A stretch of DNA of 64,000 nt, taken from Desulfovibrio sp. JC022 (GTDB taxonomy: Bacteria; Desulfobacterota; Desulfovibrionia; Desulfovibrionales; Desulfovibrionaceae). Of this stretch, positions 62,033 to 64,000 are shown one piece after another. Position numbers and translations under genes: made by a program. Under the pieces are notes generated by a model. The model saw only the letters and a list, made by a program, of their open reading frames with translations, did no database searches and was not told where the DNA came from. How positions within the stretch are numbered: position 1 is the first letter of the stretch; each line of letters begins with the position of its first letter. The stretch covers positions 150 through 64,149 of the forward strand of contig NZ_VOPZ01000002.1 in assembly GCF_010470665.1 (NCBI RefSeq), read 5' to 3'.

Positions 62033-63099
62033 GAGCCGGCCCCGCTACTTCCATTAAAACCGGAGCGTAACACAATGCAGAAAAACGGACCGCCAAGTAA
62101 CGCAGTGACCACGCCCACCGGAAGCTCCTCACCACCGGAAAGCAATGACCGGGCAATGACATCAGACCAGACCAACAGCAATCCTCCCAGCAGGGAAGAT
62201 GAAAGCAAAAGCGGCCTGTGTTCTGCACCCTGAAACATGCGCACCAGATGTGGAACAATCAATCCCACAAATCCTATAATCCCGGAAACAGCCACCGCCG
62301 CCCCGGTCAACAGCCCGGAACCGATAAGCAGTGCCATACGAACACGAGAAACATCCATGCCCAAATGACGGGCCTGTGTTTCACCGAGAGAAAGAATATC
62401 CAGTTCGCGTGAGTAGTATATCAGCGGAATCATTCCGGCGATAAAGTACGGCATAAAAAGCTGCAAATGTGACCAGCCCCGCCCCTGAAAGCTGCCCATA
62501 ATCCAAAAAACTATGGAAGTTACGGACTCCTCATCAAGGGACTTGAGCAGGGAAATGAGCGCGGAAAGAAATGTAGCCACCACAATCCCGGCAAGGACCA
62601 TGGTTTCCCGACGTAATCTTCCGCCGATCCTGCCCAGCATGAGCACTGCGCCAAGCGCAGCCATTGCCCCGGCAAGGGCAGCCAGCGGCAGAAACAGGTT
62701 CCCGAATCTGGACCAAAGCTCCGCGCCGAGCATAGTCGAGCCGGAAAAAATCGCCAGACTGGCCCCGAAAGCCGCCCCGCTGCTAACTCCAAGAGTAAAC
62801 GGATCAGCCAAAGGGTTGCGCAGGATGCCCTGATAAACAGTCCCGGCAACAGCAAGCGACATTCCCACCAAAAATGATAGACAAACCCGGCTGAGTCGCA
62901 GATCGATAATGATAAAAGAAAGTGCTGAATCAACTTTATCTGCACCCAAACCCAAAGCAGTCTTAAAGGCCGCCAAGACCTGAGCAGATTCAGTAGGATA
63001 AGCCCCGAAAAGACAGGCGGCGAAAATGGAAATCGGCACGAGCAATGACAGTACAATGACTGCCTGCGCCCTTCTGTTACCTGAAAATTCCATCATCAC
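62029..63099 (-). CDS. btuC: Cobalamin/metal-chelate ABC transporter permease
   Basis: 356 aa with about ten transmembrane helices of the FecCD family. Typical segments are GTVYQGILRNPLADPFTLGV, SGAAFGASLAI, and the coupling helix GLIVPHLVRMFQG. It lies 12 nt after the cbiK stop, in the same operon. Confidence 0.92.
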   Translation of the reverse strand: MMMEFSGNRRAQAVIVLSLLVPISIFAACLFGAYPTESAQVLAAFKTALGLGADKVDSALSFIIIDLRLSRVCLSFLVGMSLAVAGTVYQGILRNPLADPFTLGVSSGAAFGASLAIFSGSTMLGAELWSRFGNLFLPLAALAGAMAALGAVLMLGRIGGRLRRETMVLAGIVVATFLSALISLLKSLDEESVTSIVFWIMGSFQGRGWSHLQLFMPYFIAGMIPLIYYSRELDILSLGETQARHLGMDVSRVRMALLIGSGLLTGAAVAVSGIIGFVGLIVPHLVRMFQGAEHRPLLLSSSLLGGLLLVWSDVIARSLLSGGEELPVGVVTALLGGPFFCIVLRSGFNGSSGAGS

Positions 63100-63111
63100 C
63101 GCCCGGTTTAA

Positions 63112-64000
63112 TTAATGGTCGCCAAGGTGCTTGAAAGCAACCTTGAGGTGATCAACCCAGATGTCCAAAACCTGCGGAAATTCAGCGGTTCCCTTAAGCA
63201 CGGGAACACACTTGTAACCCAGCTTGGACAGCTCGGATTTCCATGAATCAGCCTCATCTCCTGCCATATCGTTACGGGCATGGTCACCTGCAACAGACAT
63301 GTAAGGCATGAGGTAGACTTTCTTGGCTTTGCTCTTTTTGAGCAGAACTTTAACGTCATCAAGGGAAGGTGCGCCTTCAACTGTACCAACGAAAATATTG
63401 GAATCAACCTTGGAAAAGTAATCCTGAGAAGCGGGATAGTAGATATTAGCGGCGTGGTGGGTTCCGTGACCCATAAGTACAACAGCATCCTTGGCCTTAC
63501 GGTCCTTGGGTATGTTGGCGATAATGGCCTTCACAGTGCGCTGCATATCTTTGTCGGAATAAAGAAGCGGCTTGCCTACGGTAACTTTGCTCATGCCTTT
63601 GGGCATACCTTCAAACCTTTTTACGGTGTCACTGATGCCCTCAAATTCCTCACCGGGGATGGTGTGCAGGGACTGCACTGCAACATGGGTGAAACCTTCA
63701 TCCATCATCTTGGTCATAGCCATAACCGGGGAATCCACAGCACGGCCTTCTTTTGCCAGAATATTTCTGATGATAGCGGAAGAATAGGACCAACGAACAG
63801 GTACACCGGGAAAAGCCTTTTTCACGGCCTTGTCGATTGCATCAAACGCAGGTTTGGTTTCAACCATGCTGGAACCGAAAGCGGACAGCATAATACCTTT
63901 TTTTACAGACTTTCCTTCACCATGTCCGGCCATGGCAAATGAAGGGATCAGCAGAAAACAAACCAGAATAAATGCGGGGATGAACTTGAATTTGTCCCCA
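63112..64000 (-). CDS. cbiK: Sirohydrochlorin cobaltochelatase CbiK, exported form (5' end outside window)
   Basis: Inserts cobalt into sirohydrochlorin. Metal-site segments are LMGHGTHHAANIYY, VEGAPS and SVAGDHARNDMAG, consistent with the CbiK His/Glu ligands. A start at 63933 (MAGHGEGK) would fall inside a signal peptide: translating upstream gives KFKFIPAFILVCFLLIPSFA, so the gene begins beyond 64000 and the call is partial. An exported CbiK is known in Desulfovibrio (CbiKp), where it is periplasmic. Confidence 0.92.
   Translation of the reverse strand, partial: GDKFKFIPAFILVCFLLIPSFAMAGHGEGKSVKKGIMLSAFGSSMVETKPAFDAIDKAVKKAFPGVPVRWSYSSAIIRNILAKEGRAVDSPVMAMTKMMDEGFTHVAVQSLHTIPGEEFEGISDTVKRFEGMPKGMSKVTVGKPLLYSDKDMQRTVKAIIANIPKDRKAKDAVVLMGHGTHHAANIYYPASQDYFSKVDSNIFVGTVEGAPSLDDVKVLLKKSKAKKVYLMPYMSVAGDHARNDMAGDEADSWKSELSKLGYKCVPVLKGTAEFPQVLDIWVDHLKVAFKHLGDH

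Noticed and set aside
1-64000. CRISPR array or prophage
   Set aside because: No regularly spaced short repeats, no cas genes, and no phage structural, integrase or transposase genes were seen.

Overview
The window looks like chromosomal DNA of a marine sulfate-reducing Desulfovibrionaceae bacterium, most likely Maridesulfovibrio or Desulfovibrio sensu lato. This is inferred from the moderate GC content, the Gram-negative KDO/Lpt gene set, an exported CbiK cobaltochelatase, Fur-box style, and recurring Desulfovibrio-type families. No species call is possible from sequence reading alone.

Layout. 0.3-3.2 kb (minus strand): PEGA lipoprotein, panD, a ThiS/MoaD-like carrier and ppaC. 3.3-14.8 kb is a long minus-strand cluster, read in order pyrG, kdsA, kdsC, lptC, lptA, lptB, rpoN, hpf, ptsN, rapZ, then sorbose-family PTS IIA, IIB and a frameshifted IIC. 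It links KDO synthesis, LPS export, sigma-54, ribosome hibernation and phosphotransfer regulation. 15.1-19.4 kb: purQ, a CoA-transferase, tadA and an exported phosphatidylserine-decarboxylase-like protein. 19.6-21.2 kb: tRNA-Ser(CGA) followed by a 1.46-kb AT-rich mini-island. The island is bounded by direct repeats that include the tRNA 3' end and carries toxin, antitoxin and SecB-like chaperone genes (a TAC module), the most interesting system in the window. 21.4-26.9 kb: an XPB-like helicase, a divergent AraC regulator/alcohol dehydrogenase pair (YqhC/YqhD-like), and a CoA-disulfide-reductase-like flavoprotein with a rhodanese tail.

26.9-31.0 kb: Fbp-type ferric iron ABC operon behind a near-consensus promoter and a perfect Fur-like palindrome. 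31-42.5 kb is accessory: PAS sensor, ferredoxin-thioredoxin-reductase-like protein, HAD phosphatase, FMN-barrel/ferredoxin protein with an AraC regulator, two orphan periplasmic binding proteins, a PH-domain protein, a UbiD-like decarboxylase, a protein with a degenerate nuclease-like C-terminus, and small exported proteins. 42.6-47.9 kb is a nitrogen locus: glnQPH on the minus strand and, divergently, type III glutamine synthetase glnN, which has a candidate sigma-54 promoter and three repeated upstream boxes. 48-59.6 kb: small exported proteins, two glycosyltransferases, a CAT-like acetyltransferase, GIY-YIG protein, ABC-F ATPase, Nudix hydrolase, metF, asd and a class IV PLP enzyme. 59.7-64 kb (minus strand): cobalamin cluster cbiK (cut by the window edge), btuC, btuD, btuF, cbiL.

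Eight copies of a modular, hairpin-rich intergenic repeat lie at 9.4, 15.9, 25.0, 53.1, 53.7, 55.8, 56.3 and 57.3 kb. They share a GCCTCCGGC core placed next to a gene border and swap the hairpins inside. Many genes are separated by clear bidirectional intrinsic terminators.
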